This document shows, piece after piece, positions 12,237 to 26,900 of a DNA stretch of 64,000 bases. The notes under the pieces are model-generated. The model was not told the origin of the DNA, did no database searches, and worked only from the letters and a program-made list of their open reading frames with translations. Source of the DNA: Ypsolopha sequella (taxonomy: Eukaryota; Arthropoda; Insecta; Lepidoptera; Ypsolophidae). Position numbers and translations under genes: made by a program. Numbering within the stretch: position 1 is the stretch's first letter; each line of letters begins with the position of its first letter. The stretch lies in the NCBI GenBank assembly GCA_934047225.1, contig OW203990.1, forward strand, positions 28,127,045 through 28,191,044, written 5' to 3'.

Positions 12237-12249
12237 CTTAATATGTTGC

Positions 12250-12440
12250 GGATAGTTAGACAGTTGAAATTTTCACAGATGATGTATTTCTGTTGCCGCT
12301 ATAACAACAAATACTAAAAAACAGAATAAAATAAATATTTAAGGGGGCTCCCATGCAACAGACATATTTTTTTTGCCGTTTTTATAGATAATGGGATGGA
12401 ACCCTTCGTGCGCATTGGCCGGTTTTCTTTAATTTGTTTT
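12250..12440. repeat. Truncated copy of the 52688-52990 repeat
   Basis: Shares TTAGACAGTTGAAATTTTC, TAACAACAAATACT and GGAACCCTTCGTGCGC with 52800-52990, but lacks the left part. Confidence 0.7.
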
Positions 12441-13249
12441 TGTAGCTTTCGTAAAGTTTGATAAGTTTTAGTACGAACTCATTGCTCCACTTTACGGGCA
12501 TGTTGTACAACAAATTGCGCACGCGTCTACACTTGCCAAACTCTATGTTGCCAACATCTGGCGAGGGACTGGTGTCTCTATCTCAATTCTCATCATGTTC
12601 TTATCTGAATGTTCTGGCTCTCGATCTCGAGCCCAAACACCAAACAGCAGATGCTGTTGCGATGTCGCATGCGACGTCCCGGAACAGTGCGCGACGTCCG
12701 TCGCGGCAACACGTAGAGACAGTGTCGCGAGACATGTTCCGATACAATTTGTCCCCTTGTGAATACGAGGCTTTATATTAACTCTGCAACAAAAATATTC
12801 ACCTGCGTGCATGTTAATAAACTCATACGCACATAGCTTATTTATAATATTTGTTTTGTTTCACGTGATTTGATTCATTCATTAATGTGCTCCGCTCCAG
12901 TACACACCAGTTTCTTTAGTCGTTACATTGATCTTTAGTTAGGAATTGATGAACCAACGGATTGGTTCACCGCTACAAACTTGAACTAGTCTTATTTAAC
13001 TAGCTCCAAATATTAATTTGCAACTAAGTAATCTTAATACGTATTTAGTCTGAGAACCGTGTAATTATTTGAATGTCTTTCATTCTTCACGTATTTGTTC
13101 AGTTTTCACGCGATTGCAATATTAACAATACGGCTAAATTGTGTAATTTTAGTGAATGTGTTAATAAATTTAAAAATATTTAAAGGATCATTTAAACGTC
13201 GTTCAGTCGTTAACGTGGTCGGTTGTTTAAATTGATATTTAATTTGACA
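12441..13249. other. Region upstream of the transporter start
   Basis: Bases 12640-12770 are GC-richer, with repeated CGCGAC motifs, and may be a MITE end. A Drosophila-like initiator TTCAGT occurs at 13097 and 13203, but I see no convincing TATA or downstream element. The transcription start is unknown. Confidence 0.3.
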
Positions 13250-13319
13250 ATGATTATTGAAGCAAATATAAAAGAAAAAGCAGAGAAGACTGGTTTTGAA
13301 GATGCTCTCAAGGCAACAG
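13250..13319 (+). CDS. Transporter exon 1
   Basis: Encodes residues 1-23 plus one base. The cytosolic N-terminus ends in GFEDALKAT, and the donor is CAG|GTACTG. It is short and lies 8 kb from exon 2, so it is easy to miss, but phase and sequence match exon 2, giving ATGFGKFN. Confidence 0.8.
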
Positions 13320-14349
13320 GTACTGTTTAATTATACTTTAAGGGTTGAAATGGAAAAAAAGAAACCATATACTTACGAAGACTACGTTGTTCCTCCGTCC
13401 GTTCGTATGTGCCATCATGGAAAGTTCCGCTCGTCAACTTTTTGCTATTATGGCGTCAAAGACGAAAAGTGGGCCTGCGCTATTTAATGAGATTGATCAT
13501 TAATGATTAATTAATGCAATTAAATGATTTAACATACACTTATCACATGTTAATTTTAATGTAATAAAATAAAATTAATTTTAAATGCAAAAATACTACA
13601 ATTGGACTTAACCCTTAATAGGGCATGGCAAAGATGTCATTAAGAATGCATACAAATGTAGGATTGATAACTGAAAATACGTTTTGAATTTTTATTCCAT
13701 AAATATTTCTTAGCTCGCCCCGCCTACGTACCCCGCCACCCGCACCGCGCCCCTTTGCACTCGAGCGATTGATGGCGGCGTAAAGAATTATTGTTGGCTT
13801 GGGAATAATAAAGGGTGGGTTTACTTAAATAAAAAATAAAAACTTGAATAAAATAAAAATATAGGAATAAGGAATAAATAATATTATAAATATATGCAAT
13901 ACATATAACAAATATATGCCTAACTCCGCCCATTCGATTAGTCTTGCTAAGAAGAAGGACAAGAAACTTAGCAAGATCATGTCTTTTTTTCACAATATTA
14001 GTTACAACTAAATGTAAAAACTAAGCCTATAGTTTAATTGAATAAAAATGGTATAAAATATATTCACTTTTGAAAAGCTTTTTATATATATATATATACA
14101 TATTTATACGAATTAATAATAAAATAAAATACTTTATAATTATAAAATTACACGGCTTAAGATATATTTCGGGTCCTTAGATCTAAGTTCGGGTCCGACC
14201 TGGACCCGGCATCAGTTAAATATACTAAAGGTATGGCTTGACAACACGCATAGACATTAACATTAGCGCATAGATAAAATATGTATTAGAACTATTTGTA
14301 AAAACTATTTACAATCATTTACAATCGAGCTTCGATTTCGATAATGAGG

Positions 14350-14395
<46 letters not shown>

Positions 14396-17300
14396 AGTGG
14401 TGATGATAATAATGATGATGATGATGATAATGATGATGATGATGACGATGAAGATGCTGGTGATGGTGATGGTGATGATGATGGTGATGAGGGGGTAGAT
14501 TGAATTAATTGGTATTTGAATAAAGAGATAAAAAATACAAGACAGGAGACAATTAGGTCATGAAGATAAAAAAAAACCTGAAATACCTTTGTCTACCTGT
14601 CCCATAGTCCATCTGCTTTTACAGTCATTTCATTTATTAACTAATTAATTCTAGAGGAATCATTACATAACTTAAGAACTTATACTAACTATTATTATGA
14701 CAAAGATCATTATCATAACCCCATGCTTTAGTATCGTCTAAGTAATCATTTTTATTTTATAATATGCCTTCTAGGCAAATAGTTTAAACTTATTCTCTGA
14801 CAAAGTAAGGACCCACGAAAGAGGACCCACGAAAGAGGTACCCACCTTGGCGAGTCTGATTTTTGGAAAAGCCAGTTTATACTAATTTCTGGTTTCCTTA
14901 CAATGTTGCTCACCAAGCTTTGGGAAAGACTCAGCATTTTTTCTGACATATCTAAGGACTTGGTAAATAAATTAAAAGAAAACTATAAACTTACAATTTT
15001 CTCATAATCTCCCACCTCATATGGAAATTCTTTATCAATGGGGTGTTCAAGCGGAACCTCTTTTGTTGTGGGGTGGAGTATATTTTCACTACTACTATTA
15101 GGATTTACGGACGATAATCTGAAAAATAATTTTATAATATGTATAAAGATATTTAAATTCATGCAGCTAAATTCGTACTGGAAACTCGGAGTGTGCTCAG
15201 TATCAAAGTTCAATGCCCTTTTTCGGAGATCATATATCCATCTATCAGCCTGTCTTCGTTCGCTGTTGGATTTAGAGCGCGGCAACATAACCATGGCACG
15301 AGGACGCCCTGACAAAGGCGCGGGGCCGTGCGGCATCTGGAGACGGTCAGTCCCCATAAGCAAAATGCCTTAAGAGTGTACACAAATATATTGTGGTCAG
15401 TGATAAAGAACAAATTCAGAATAACACGGTTTGTCTATCCATTTAAAACGGACACCATCTTATAATAACTTTTTATGATAAATCGTTTTTATTTTGAGGT
15501 TATTTTCAAATGGCATTGCGAAAATAAACTTAAGCGCGTTTGAAACGTTCATAGTTGTAACAATGTTTCACGATGATTCTGATATATTTAAAAGGGTCAT
15601 GCTCGAATGTCAGTAGTAATGTAATCTCTATCAAAATCCAGAAGAAAAGCATGAATCGTGAAATAAAAAGCTGGGACTTCCGATTGCGTCACGCATGACT
15701 CTAATTATCTATGCAAAGCACGCTGGAAACGTAGTTTGTGGACTATTTGGTAGATGGCGCCCTTTCGTTTCGTTCCGTATTCGCTCACATGACTGGCTGC
15801 GACATTAAGTACTTATATTATTTTAACGTGTGTCCGTGTTATTATAAAAGTGAAACTAGCTACGAATAAATGTAACAGAAATTATAGTACCTATAAATTT
15901 ATTTCATGTACGCGGTTAAGGCCGATTCTGACCATCTCCATCCACGTTGCCGGCGCGGCGTGGTGTCATGGCTATGTGACCGCGCTCTCTATTCTTAGGC
16001 CTTTCCAAAATTTCGCCACTCTTGGCGGTCCTCTTTGAAGAAATGCCCATTCTCGCACACGCTGGATAGGCGGGTTGGTGAGCGCGGTGCCATAACTCTC
16101 GCACCAGTGACGCCACTGCCCGTCACCAGTCTGTTTCATACAAGGCCCAGCGATTGGGGATGGAAATACTGATGGATATAAAATTAATCGTGTCTATGGG
16201 TGAAATTAATGTTGGACAGATCACAATATCTGCAACTCTAACTACACTAAGTGCACCGACTAAAGGCTGGAGGAAAAATAATTAAATACCGTTTTACTTA
16301 CGATTCTTCATAAATCAATGGAACAGAAACTAGATTAATTAGTTTTGATGGCGACTCCATCGGTTTTCTAAGTTCCGGACACTTTATGTTCCTAAAAATA
16401 AATAAATTTGTTAATTTGATAAAGATAGTAGTTAATGCTACAAGGGCGAAAAGCAATAAATTACGAGGACGATTTAAAACACGAGCGTAGCGAGTTACGA
16501 GCACTTGCATTGAAAAGTAATTTTCAATGCAAGTGTTGGTAAAGGCGCACTTGTTATGCATCAAAACCAAACAGAAAGTCGATTATTTTGCCCTAAGGCT
16601 TGAATATTCAACGATTGTATATACATAATTATTTTTTTTCTCTCTTTTTAGGAATTGTTGAAATTTGTGTTATTAAATATTTGTGCACATATATATATAT
16701 TTATAAATGATATACATATTTTAATTTTATTATATTGTTAAGTAATTTGTGTTAACTGTCTGTCTAGATTTTAAGCTTAGATTTAAATTAGTTTATGTGT
16801 ATGTTTGGATTGTTAATATTGACTAGTTTTTTGTAATTTCTTAATGTTAAATTTAAAATGTTAAAAATTAATGTTTTCTGATAATGCTGTGTTCACCTGT
16901 CATTGATGGCAACACCAGAACAAGGCCCAATGTATATATATTTATGTTGTTTGTGTTGACATTGTTGGTGTACCTTTTTTATAAATAAATAAATAAATAA
17001 GGCTTTATTATTATTATTTTTTAAATTTATTTACAATAGTTGGCTAACCTGCACAGCCTTTCCTGTGTACCATACATTTTATACTTTTTTTTCCACTGTT
17101 TAACGGCTCTAGATACAGTCCTTTTGATCCAATCATAATTTAAAGTTCGCAAGATTATATTTGTTTTATTTCCTCACACTATGCATTGAAAAACGTACTA
17201 TTATACACGGGCGTAAGAGCAATATATTACTCGGTTACGTTTAAAACACTCGCTACGCTCGTGTTTTAAATCGTCCTCGCAATTTATTCCTTTTCGCCCC

Positions 17301-17864
17301 TTGTAGCACAAACAACTATTAAATCACCTAAATATATATATTTTTTGCATAAGTGTGGTAGAGCTCATGCCGGGCTCGACTGTGGAGGTACCACCATCTT
17401 ATTTGGAGACCCCCTCGAAGTAATTCGGGGGAGAGTAAGAGGACAGCTCACAAGTCACAGGCAAAAATCCAGGAGGTCCACCATGGCTGGGACTGATGGA
17501 TGGCGGTATATCCATCCCTAATAGCCGGGCCTTATATGGTACAGACTGGTGACGGGCAGCGGCGTCACTGGTGCAAGGGTTCCGGCACCGCGCTCACGAA
17601 CCCGCCTGCCCAGCGTGTGTGAGTATGGGCAATTCTTCCAGGATGACCGCCGGGAGTGGCAAAGTCCTGGAAAGGATTATGTCCAGCAGTGGACGAACTA
17701 GGCTGATGGATGGATGGAGACGACAGTGAAATCTCAAAAAAAAAATCTGCCCTTCCATACATTCCGGCCGAGCGCCATTGCATTTTCTATGAAATAGTTA
17801 ATTTTGTTCTATACCATTGACTGAATAAGCTCTTCAAATATGGTTACTCCACCTTTCTTTTACA

Positions 17865-17917
<53 letters not shown>

Positions 17918-20900
17918 CAGGGTGGAAAAAATTTAAGGGCCCTGGAGGGGAACTACCTTAAATCCTTTAATTAGCTCATTTTACTGAAAGGAAACATTCC
18001 TTTATTTTTTAAAAGAAACAAAACTGCATTAAAAGGTCTTCTAAAATTCGCTTGTCTCACCAAATTAAAATTGTCGTCCAAATTAAAAAAATAAACTCTC
18101 ACTATTTTACTATACGAATCGGTAGGATTATTGTTCAGGATAAAATTTGTCAAATAAACATTTGGTCTTATACTCATTTGTTGTACGAGATACCCATGAA
18201 ATTGAATATTTATTACAAGTGCTTTGTTAACAATACCTAGTCTTCTCTGACCTAGTACTGTTCACTTGTAACAAGTAAATGACACGTTTTAATTTTCTTA
18301 TCTCTCTTACATCCAAAGACATCGTATGAAGTAAATGCTTGCTAATGTTGTTAACCTTAAGTACCCTGTTGAAGGCTTCGATAAGAAAATTGTTATAAAT
18401 CTATGCACAGCACAATTCCTTCTTGCACTAGGCGTACTGACGAAAAGTTTAAAAGCGAACGAATTTTTTTTTGCAACGCGGTGCAACAAATTTGAAATTC
18501 GAACGATAACTTTCAACATTTTTAAAATCGATAAAACTATTCGTTTAAATTTCAAATTTAGTTTTGTTTTGCTTTCATTCCGTGCTGTCATTGTGTAATA
18601 ATGAATGGCGTATCAAGAACAATTTGATTTATTAGAAGCCTAAATAAAATAAAATATTGGTTTTCACTTTTTTTTATTTCAAAGAACAAATGTTTATTAG
18701 ACAAATTTTATCCTGAACAATAATCCTACCGATTCGTATAATACAATAGCGAGGGTTTATTTTTTTAACTTTTAGTTAGCTCGATTTCTGGGTGAGACAA
18801 GCGAATTTTAGAAGGTCTTTGAATGCAGTTTTGTTTCTTTTAAAAAATAAAGGAATGTTTTCTTTCAGTAAAATGAGCTAACTAAAGGATTTAAGGTAGT
18901 TCCCCTCCAGGGCCCTTACATTTTTTCCAACTTGTATATATATTTGTTGAAATAGCTAAATTCTCAAGTCAAGTCTCATGTTCAAGACACTCGGTCAGGA
19001 CCAAGGTTCAATGACCGTTATTGAATAATACAAATGATTTTTTTTGTGTCAAGAATAACACCGAGTCAAATAGGTAAGCCTAAATTTTATTTTACTTATT
19101 TCACAAAAAGGATCATTGAACCTTGGTACTGATACCACTTACCGAGTTACTTTTGGCAATATCATCTAAAGTCACCTTATACAAGGTGAATTTGTGAACA
19201 TCGTCCAAATTCATACTTGAGCCTTGGTAAGTGATCAGCATCATGAACCAATACATTTTTTTGTAAAATTCACATAATGAAATTTCGACTCCCCATAGTG
19301 ATTCACTCAGGACTGGGAGTGAATTACTATGGGAAGTTGAAATTTCAATTTATGAATTTCACAAAAAGTGTTATTGATTCATGATGCTGACCACTTACCA
19401 ACCCTCCAGTATGAATTTGGACGATGATTAAAAAGTCACCTTGTATAGCGTCCTGTTCTTGACATACTTAGCGTAAAATCAATGTACACTCTGATATTAG
19501 TAAATAAATATCAAAGAATATCAAAAAAGCTCTTATTATATTATTATCGGTAGGAAAATACTTACGCCCTAACTTCATTCATATGTTTTGCTAAGTTTTT
19601 ACGATGCTCGGCTTCCTTTTTAGGGTTCCCTAGTACCTAAAAGGTACAAAAGGAACCTTCTGTTGAGACTCCGTTGTCCGTTCGTCCGTCCGTATGTCAC
19701 AGCCTCATAACTTTGGCACCGTTAAAGATAAATACATGAAATTTGGCACAAAAATGGAATTAATTTTCCCACATATCACGGTGTAAAAAAAGTATGAAAA
19801 ATATGAAATTGTTAAAAATATTTCCAAAACAAAAGTGAGTAAAATAAAAAATATTAGCCCAAAAATATAATATGGGTATCGAATTGTAGATATTAAAAAG
19901 TTGATTGTAAAAATATGTACTTTTTTATATTTACTGCCGCTAGTTTCGAGATATCTATAAAAAACCTCGACAATATGTATGTCTCCCTCCCTTATCTCCA
20001 AAACTGGTAGACCAAAAAATATGAAAATAATGCAAAATACCATAACTGGCCAATTACAGGAAAACTGTAGCGATTAAAAAAAAATTGAGCACAAATGAGA
20101 AAAGTAAAAATATAAGTACAATATGGGTATCAAATTGTAGGTATTAAAAAGCTGATTGTAAAAAATATACGTTTACTATATTTACTGGCAGTCGTTTCGA
20201 TAAATCTTTAAAAAACCTCACAAATATGTATGTCCCCCCCCTTTAACTCCGAAACTGGTAAACCAAAAAATAAGTAACATAAATAAAAAAAATATTTTAT
20301 AAATATACAATATGGGTATTAAAAATTTTATTGTAAAAATATATACTTTCACTATATTTACTGGCAGTGGTTTCGAAAAATCTTTAAAAAAACCCAAAAA
20401 TATGAATGTACCCCCCCCCCCCCCCTTATCTCCGAAACTGGTAAGCCGAAAAAAATGTCAACCATAGATCATAGCTGGCCAACTACAGGAAAACTATAGC
20501 AATCAAAAAAAGATTGAGCAAAAATGAGACATAAAAAAGAAGTAAAATAAATAAAAAAATATTTTATAAAAATTTAATATGGGTATTAAATTGTAGGTAT
20601 TAAAAAGTTAATTGTAAAAATATATACGTTTACTATATTTACTGGCACTGATGTCGAGAAATCTTTAAAAAACCCTAAAAATATGTATGTCCCCCCCCTT
20701 ATCTCCAAAACTGGTGGACCAAAAGATATAAAAAAAATCATGGTAATATGTGTTTACGTAAAGATTACAGGAAAAATAAAGTGGTTGAGAAATTCACAAA
20801 AAAAAATGACAAAATAAATTTTTTCATCTACAATACTGAACCCTAGGTACGTGAGTCTGACTCGCACTTGGCCGGTTTTTTTATTTATTAATGGTGATGT

Positions 20901-23900
20901 TTCTGTTATTGATTAAGTTTTATCTTGTTTTGCCGTAAAACTCACTTATTTCGTCATCTTTATCGGATGGGGGCAGTCGATCTACGAATTGTTTCACTAA
21001 AATGGTTACTGCTTTGCTTATTAGACCTAGCGCAATAAAACATACCTAAAGAACCCGCCATCCAAACTGCAGCAAATCCATCAATCGTTTCAATTTATAA
21101 GTATAAGCAAACATAATTATATAAGTACAAACAGACAGGCAAGATAAACGTTGTTTTTGTGTAAAAAAGAGAAGAAGATAGAGAAAATGTATGTAATAAC
21201 TTAACAAAGTTTAAACGATTGCTGAGATGTCGCAAGCAACTGGTTTCTCTATGTTAAATATTTATTGCAGGCTTTGGCAAGTTCAATTTTGGCATGCTTC
21301 TATTAAGTGCATTGCTGGTGATGGCGATGGTGTTCGAGGCTATCTCCATCAGCTTCTTGGTGGCCGCCAGCTCCTGTGAGCTCGGGACCAACACTGTGCA
21401 ACAGGGACTCATCGCTGGCATACCACTCGTTGGTAAGGAGGTTTGAACGTTCAAGTGTGAGCAAGTAAACTGAGGTGGTGCGATGCAACACCGCAATCCC
21501 GATAGATGCTGGCTATCGCATCCTATGCATACATCGGGCTTTGTAACACGTCGTAAAAAATACGGAGGTGCAAGCAAGAACTGCGTCGTAGAATTTTTAT
21601 AAAAAGAGTAAACAGAATTGCCATTGTTGGTTGACAAACAGTTAACAGCTATTTTAACGTCACGTGCGAGTATAAAATACTGTATTGACGCAAGATAATT
21701 GTAATTACGAAACTCCATATTCATTATAAAACCTATATAAATTTCAAGCTAGTCTTATGATTCATGACATTGAGCACACAGAAACGTTAGTCCATAATAA
21801 TTTGACGAGAAAATTCAGCAGATAATTTTGATAAATTTTTGTGATTGTCATCGTTTATGAAGACGACACTTAAAAAAGTTTTAGTGTTTCTCCAGGTATA
21901 ATAGCCACCTCGCACGTCTGGGGCTACCTGGCTGACACCCAAGGTCGACGAAAGATCCTGCTCATATCCCTGATCCTAGGGTTCAGCATGGGGGTTTTAA
22001 GCGCCTTCTCTCCCAACTGGATCGTGTTCATTTTTCTCAAGATGGTCTCTTGTAGTGCGTAAGTGTTTTGTTTTGTCGTCAATTTTAGATAAATATGCTC
22101 TTGTTGGAATAGTGTTCGCTATTTAGTTCTAATATCAATTCTTCCAGTACCTACCCCGTAAGATATAAATGCCGCCTTCTCTTTCAGTGTGTTGATGTAC
22201 CTTTTTCTTGGTCTTCCTTGTCGTCATCACTGTTATTTTTTCTTAAATTTTCATGACAGCTGTGTCTTACTAAGTGTTCGACCATGTTGTTCTTATTCTT
22301 TATGGTCTCCATTATCTTTCTTTTTCTTGTAATATTTCTAAGAGTTCTTCGTTTATTATTTTGTCAATTCAGCGTATCATTGCCATTCTTCGGTAGCAAT
22401 GAACTAAAATTATATTTAAATTCGTTGTTCGATAGTACCACATTTCAAACGGCTCATTTATATCCTTAAATAAAACAATTCTAACTCTCTTTGAAATAAA
22501 GACCACTTTAAAATTATTTATTTAATAAGTACTTCCATCCATCAGCCTAGTTCGTCCACTGCTGGACACTTTGCCACTCCTGGCGGTCATCCTGGAAGAA
22601 TTGCCCATATTCACACACGCTGGGCAGGCGGATTGGTGAGCGCGGTGCTGAAACCCTCACACCAGTGACACCGCTGCCCGTTACCAGTCTGTTCCATATA
22701 AGGCCCGACTATTAGGGATGGATATACCGCCATCCATCGGTCCCAGGCATGGTGGGCCTCCTGGTTTTTTGCCTATGAGCTGTCCTCTTACTCTCCCCCG
22801 AATTTCTTCGAGGGGGTCTCCAAGTAAGATGATGGTACCTTCACAGTCGAGCCCGGCACCAGCTCTACCACCTAACTTATAAGTACTTATTAAATATTAA
22901 TAGGTACTTTACTTATTTAGTCGAGTTCAAAATGTTGATTGTTTCTTTCACACAGAGTGTCAGGAACATACGCCTTGGCAATGACTTTGTTGAGCGAGTG
23001 CACGCCGGAAGACAAGCGCAGCATCATGATTATGTTGGCTACCAGTGTCTACATGACTTCAGATGGGCTTATGGCTGGTGAGTCATACATTGTATATGAT
23101 TTTAGAGTTATCGTGATCAGGCCTTTTAATATCAAATTCAAATGCAAAATTTCTTTTTTAATTATTCTTTAATATGTTAAGAATACACTGCCATTGGACA
23201 CCTCTGTTAATTTTACAAAACCTGTATTAGAGGTGACCGGTTTTCCTGTTGATCTTTATAATTATAATTTGACTTTAGCACTATGTAGGTATGATAGCTT
23301 TTTAATGGTTTGTAGAACTTCTTTAACAAAATAAGTATTTATTTTAAAATCAATCTATTTAAAGGATTAATAAAATTAATAATTTTTGGTTTCCGTAGGT
23401 TTGATCGTAAAAAATAGATTAAAGTAATTAAATAAACAAACGACATGTTGGTATGAACTCGTATACATTTTTGATTTGTATGCGTTTGGTTTGTAAAAGT
23501 AGCGACAGTAGACAGTTTTTCAAGATGAGAGTATATTATATAACGTATATTACATAGCATGGTCATATTTCTTGCCCACAGTTCTAACAATTCCGATCCT
23601 GCCACTCAACTTCTCCTATTCAATCAGTTTTCTTAACATCCACTTCAACTCCTGGCGTTTCCTGTGCCTGGTCTACACAATACCGTGCGCTCTCGGTGCA
23701 TTTGGTGTATACTTCTGTAATGAGAGTCCAAAATATCTGCTAAGTATCGGAGAGGAAGATCAGGCTCTGAAAGTACTGAAGAGAATTTTCACCATCAATA
23801 ACGGCAAAGACGGAGGGGAGTTCAAGGTAACTACGAATTTGTGAAAAATGTATCTTCGTTCGAATATTTTAAATTGAGTGTTTTTATTGCCTGTTTTAGG

Positions 23901-26900
23901 TCCAATCTGTGGTTTTAGACGAAGAATTAGCTGCTAAAAAAGAAGTTGGATTTTGGAGTTCACTAAAATCACAGACCATTCCCTTGGTGAAACCTCCATT
24001 GTTGAAGAGTACCATTATTCTTTCCATTCTTTGTGTGGGAACTTACATGTGGTAATTTTAATTTTGTTTTGCATGCTTTTGGTTTCTAGGGGTAAATATA
24101 TTTTAATTATTTATTGTATGTATCGCAGTATAAATCCCTATCTAATCTGGTTGCCAACAATATCGGATAGCTTCATGAAGTCTGTGGAGCGAGGAGAGAC
24201 AGGTCAGACGTTTTGCCAGATGATAGCGCCAGACCCTAATGCCAAAGTTGTGAATGAGGTAAAGTATATAAGTTGACCATTATTTATGTAGCTAAATTAA
24301 TACTGAAGACTATATAAGTGCTCAGTATCAAAGTTCGATAACCCTTTTTGTGAAGTGCGTAAATATTTCTCTTGTTCAAAATATGTAGGTCCCCCTCCCT
24401 TTTCTCCAAAACTGGAGGGCAAATAGTATGAAAAAAATTATGGTTTTATGTGTTGACGTAAAGATTATAGGAAAAATCAAGCGGTTGAGAAATTCACGAA
24501 AAAAAATTACAAAATTAAATTTATCATCCTCAATACGGAACCTTAGGTAAGCGAGTCTGACTCGCACTTGGCCGGTTTTTTAAGCGAGTTTATGCTTCTA
24601 TACAATTTTAGTTTGCGCAAACATTATTTTAGCAAAATTCATTAAATCTGGTATCAACAAATATCACGACTATAACTCTCGTCTTTAATTATATTATATA
24701 CATATATATTAATATATTATGTAACGTTATATGTATTTATGTAGTAATTATTTTCATTTATTGAAAATATCTTTATCCAATGCTTATAATCTATCTAAAT
24801 GTATTTTTTATTTGTTATTTCCTGTTTGAAATTTAAAGCCTTCCTGCACACTTGCCTGTGTAACTTTCTTATACATCCTGTCGGGTTGACTGGGAGAAAA
24901 TACTTTTAGCATTAAGTCCACCTGTTGTACATTTAACTGTAGTTTTGTGCAATAAAGAATTTAGAAAGAAAGAAAGAATTTCACCTTATATACAACGTGT
25001 AACAGAAAGGTGTAACCATATTTGAAGAGCTTATTCAGTCAATGGTACATAACAAATTTTACTATGGAGCCAAGGCGGAAATCTCAAAAAAAATCTGCCC
25101 TTCCATACATTTCGGCCGAACGGCATTGCATTTTTCTATGAAACAGTAAAAATTTTTTTTCGAGGTACAGGTTATGTTCCATAGTAAAAGTTGTTCTATA
25201 CCATTGACTGAATAGCTCTTCAAATATGGTTACACCTTTCAGTTACACGTTGTATATATATATACGATTATGTAGTTTTACATTTAAACTGTGACATTAT
25301 TATAAATAATCACTAAAGAATAATATACAGGTAAGTATGTACTGTACAGAACAACATCACAAAAGAGATAAGTAATTTTATAATAATGCAATTTAAATAC
25401 TGTTATCTCAAGCTACATTTAATTTATGATATCTATCATTAGCTATTTATATTTAAACAAAAAACATTAATAAAAACTTTTACAGTGTATAAAATTTTAA
25501 AACAATATAATAATACAAGTGTGTTAGAAAACTAGATAGTTTTATATGCTTGTCTTATCATTTCTTCGATAAATATATATATAAACATTTATGTCAAGGT
25601 AGCACACAAGTAAGTGTTGCATATTATGGTAAACTCAAGAGCCATTGTTAGAAAATGTTGATCATACAGAATAATTACAGAAACTAGGCTGTGATGGATG
25701 ACTCAAGGGTAGGGTTGCCATTCGTCCCGATGTATCGGGGCTGTCATCGTTATTGAGTCCTATGTCCCGACGTCCCGACAAACAGTAAAATGTCCCGATA
25801 TCTGCGCCTAGCTAGTGCAATGAAAGAAATTCTCTGCTGCCACAAACTGTGGAGTCGAAATAGTCGACAGTGGTACCGATTCGGTGTAGCACATCTTAAC
25901 TTATTTGACAGGACTAAACTTAATTTACGCGTTCTGTCTTTATCTTTTCGATAAAGAAAGAAAAAGACAGCACGCTTAAAATAAGGTTAGTCCTGTCAAA
26001 TAAGTTAAGACGTGTTATGCCGAATCGATACCATAGTCAGATGAACTATAATAGGTATAATAACTATGACTTGCATAGTTTTATTTGTATTTTTATTTCT
26101 ATATTAATGAAAAAAAAAATACTTAGTACATTCGCTACAAATACGTAAATGTGTATACTGGGGTATTAAGATGAAGTTGCGGAAGCCGGAAACCGGAGAC
26201 AACCCTCGAATCGCGAAAAAAAATCAGATGTTCCATAGAAAAGTGACATAGTTACCCAATCAAAATGTATGAAACTCTTGATTTTATTTTTCTCGATTTT
26301 TCAATTACTTTTCATGAAAAGTTGTTCGTATAGAATAGAATAGAATAGAATAGAATAGAATAGAATATGATTTTATTCATCTAAAAATTACACAATAACA
26401 GAATAGGATTACCTTGACGTCTACAAGGGTGTATGTACCAGTGCTATAGGCGCCAAGCTCTTCCCTTACAGAGTATTACATTAATAGTATTACCTTGACG
26501 CCTACAAGGGTGTATGTACCGGTGCTATAGGCGCCAAGCTCTTCACTTACAGAGTATTACATTAATAGTATTACCTTGACGCCTACAAGGGTGTATGTAC
26601 CGGTGCTATAGGCGCCAAGCTCTTCCCTTACAGAGTATTACATTAATAGTATTACCTTGACGCCTACAAGGGTGTATGTACCGGTGCTATAGGCGCCAAG
26701 CTCTTCACTTACAGAGTATTACATTAATAGTATTACCTTGACGCCTACAAGGGTGTATGTACCGGTGCTATAGGCGCCAAGCTCTTCCCTTACAGAGTAT
26801 TACATTAATAGTATTACCTTGACGCCTACAAGGGTGTATGTACCGGTGCTATAGGCGCCAAGCTCTTCCCTTACAGAGTATTACATTAATAGTATTACCT

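Noticed and set aside
13376..13460. Minus-strand first exon (MMAHTNGRRNNVVF) ending at TTC|GTAAGT
   Set aside because: Only 14 codons, no following exon found and it overlaps transporter exon 1 surroundings; too weak to annotate.
15179..16302. Direct joining of the 16302-16391 exon to the nested gene at 15357
   Set aside because: The only acceptor before that ATG (CTTAAG|GC) leads to a stop after eight codons in the resulting frame.
18307..18591. Open frame in the middle of the TA-flanked element, partly shared with the copy at 8233-9219
   Set aside because: The first copy is interrupted and no transposase motif is present; similarity is explained by common descent of the element.
24979..25256. 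Long terminal repeat of a retrovirus-like element
   Set aside because: No primer-binding site, polypurine tract or gag-pol; the repeat is inverted, so it is a MITE.
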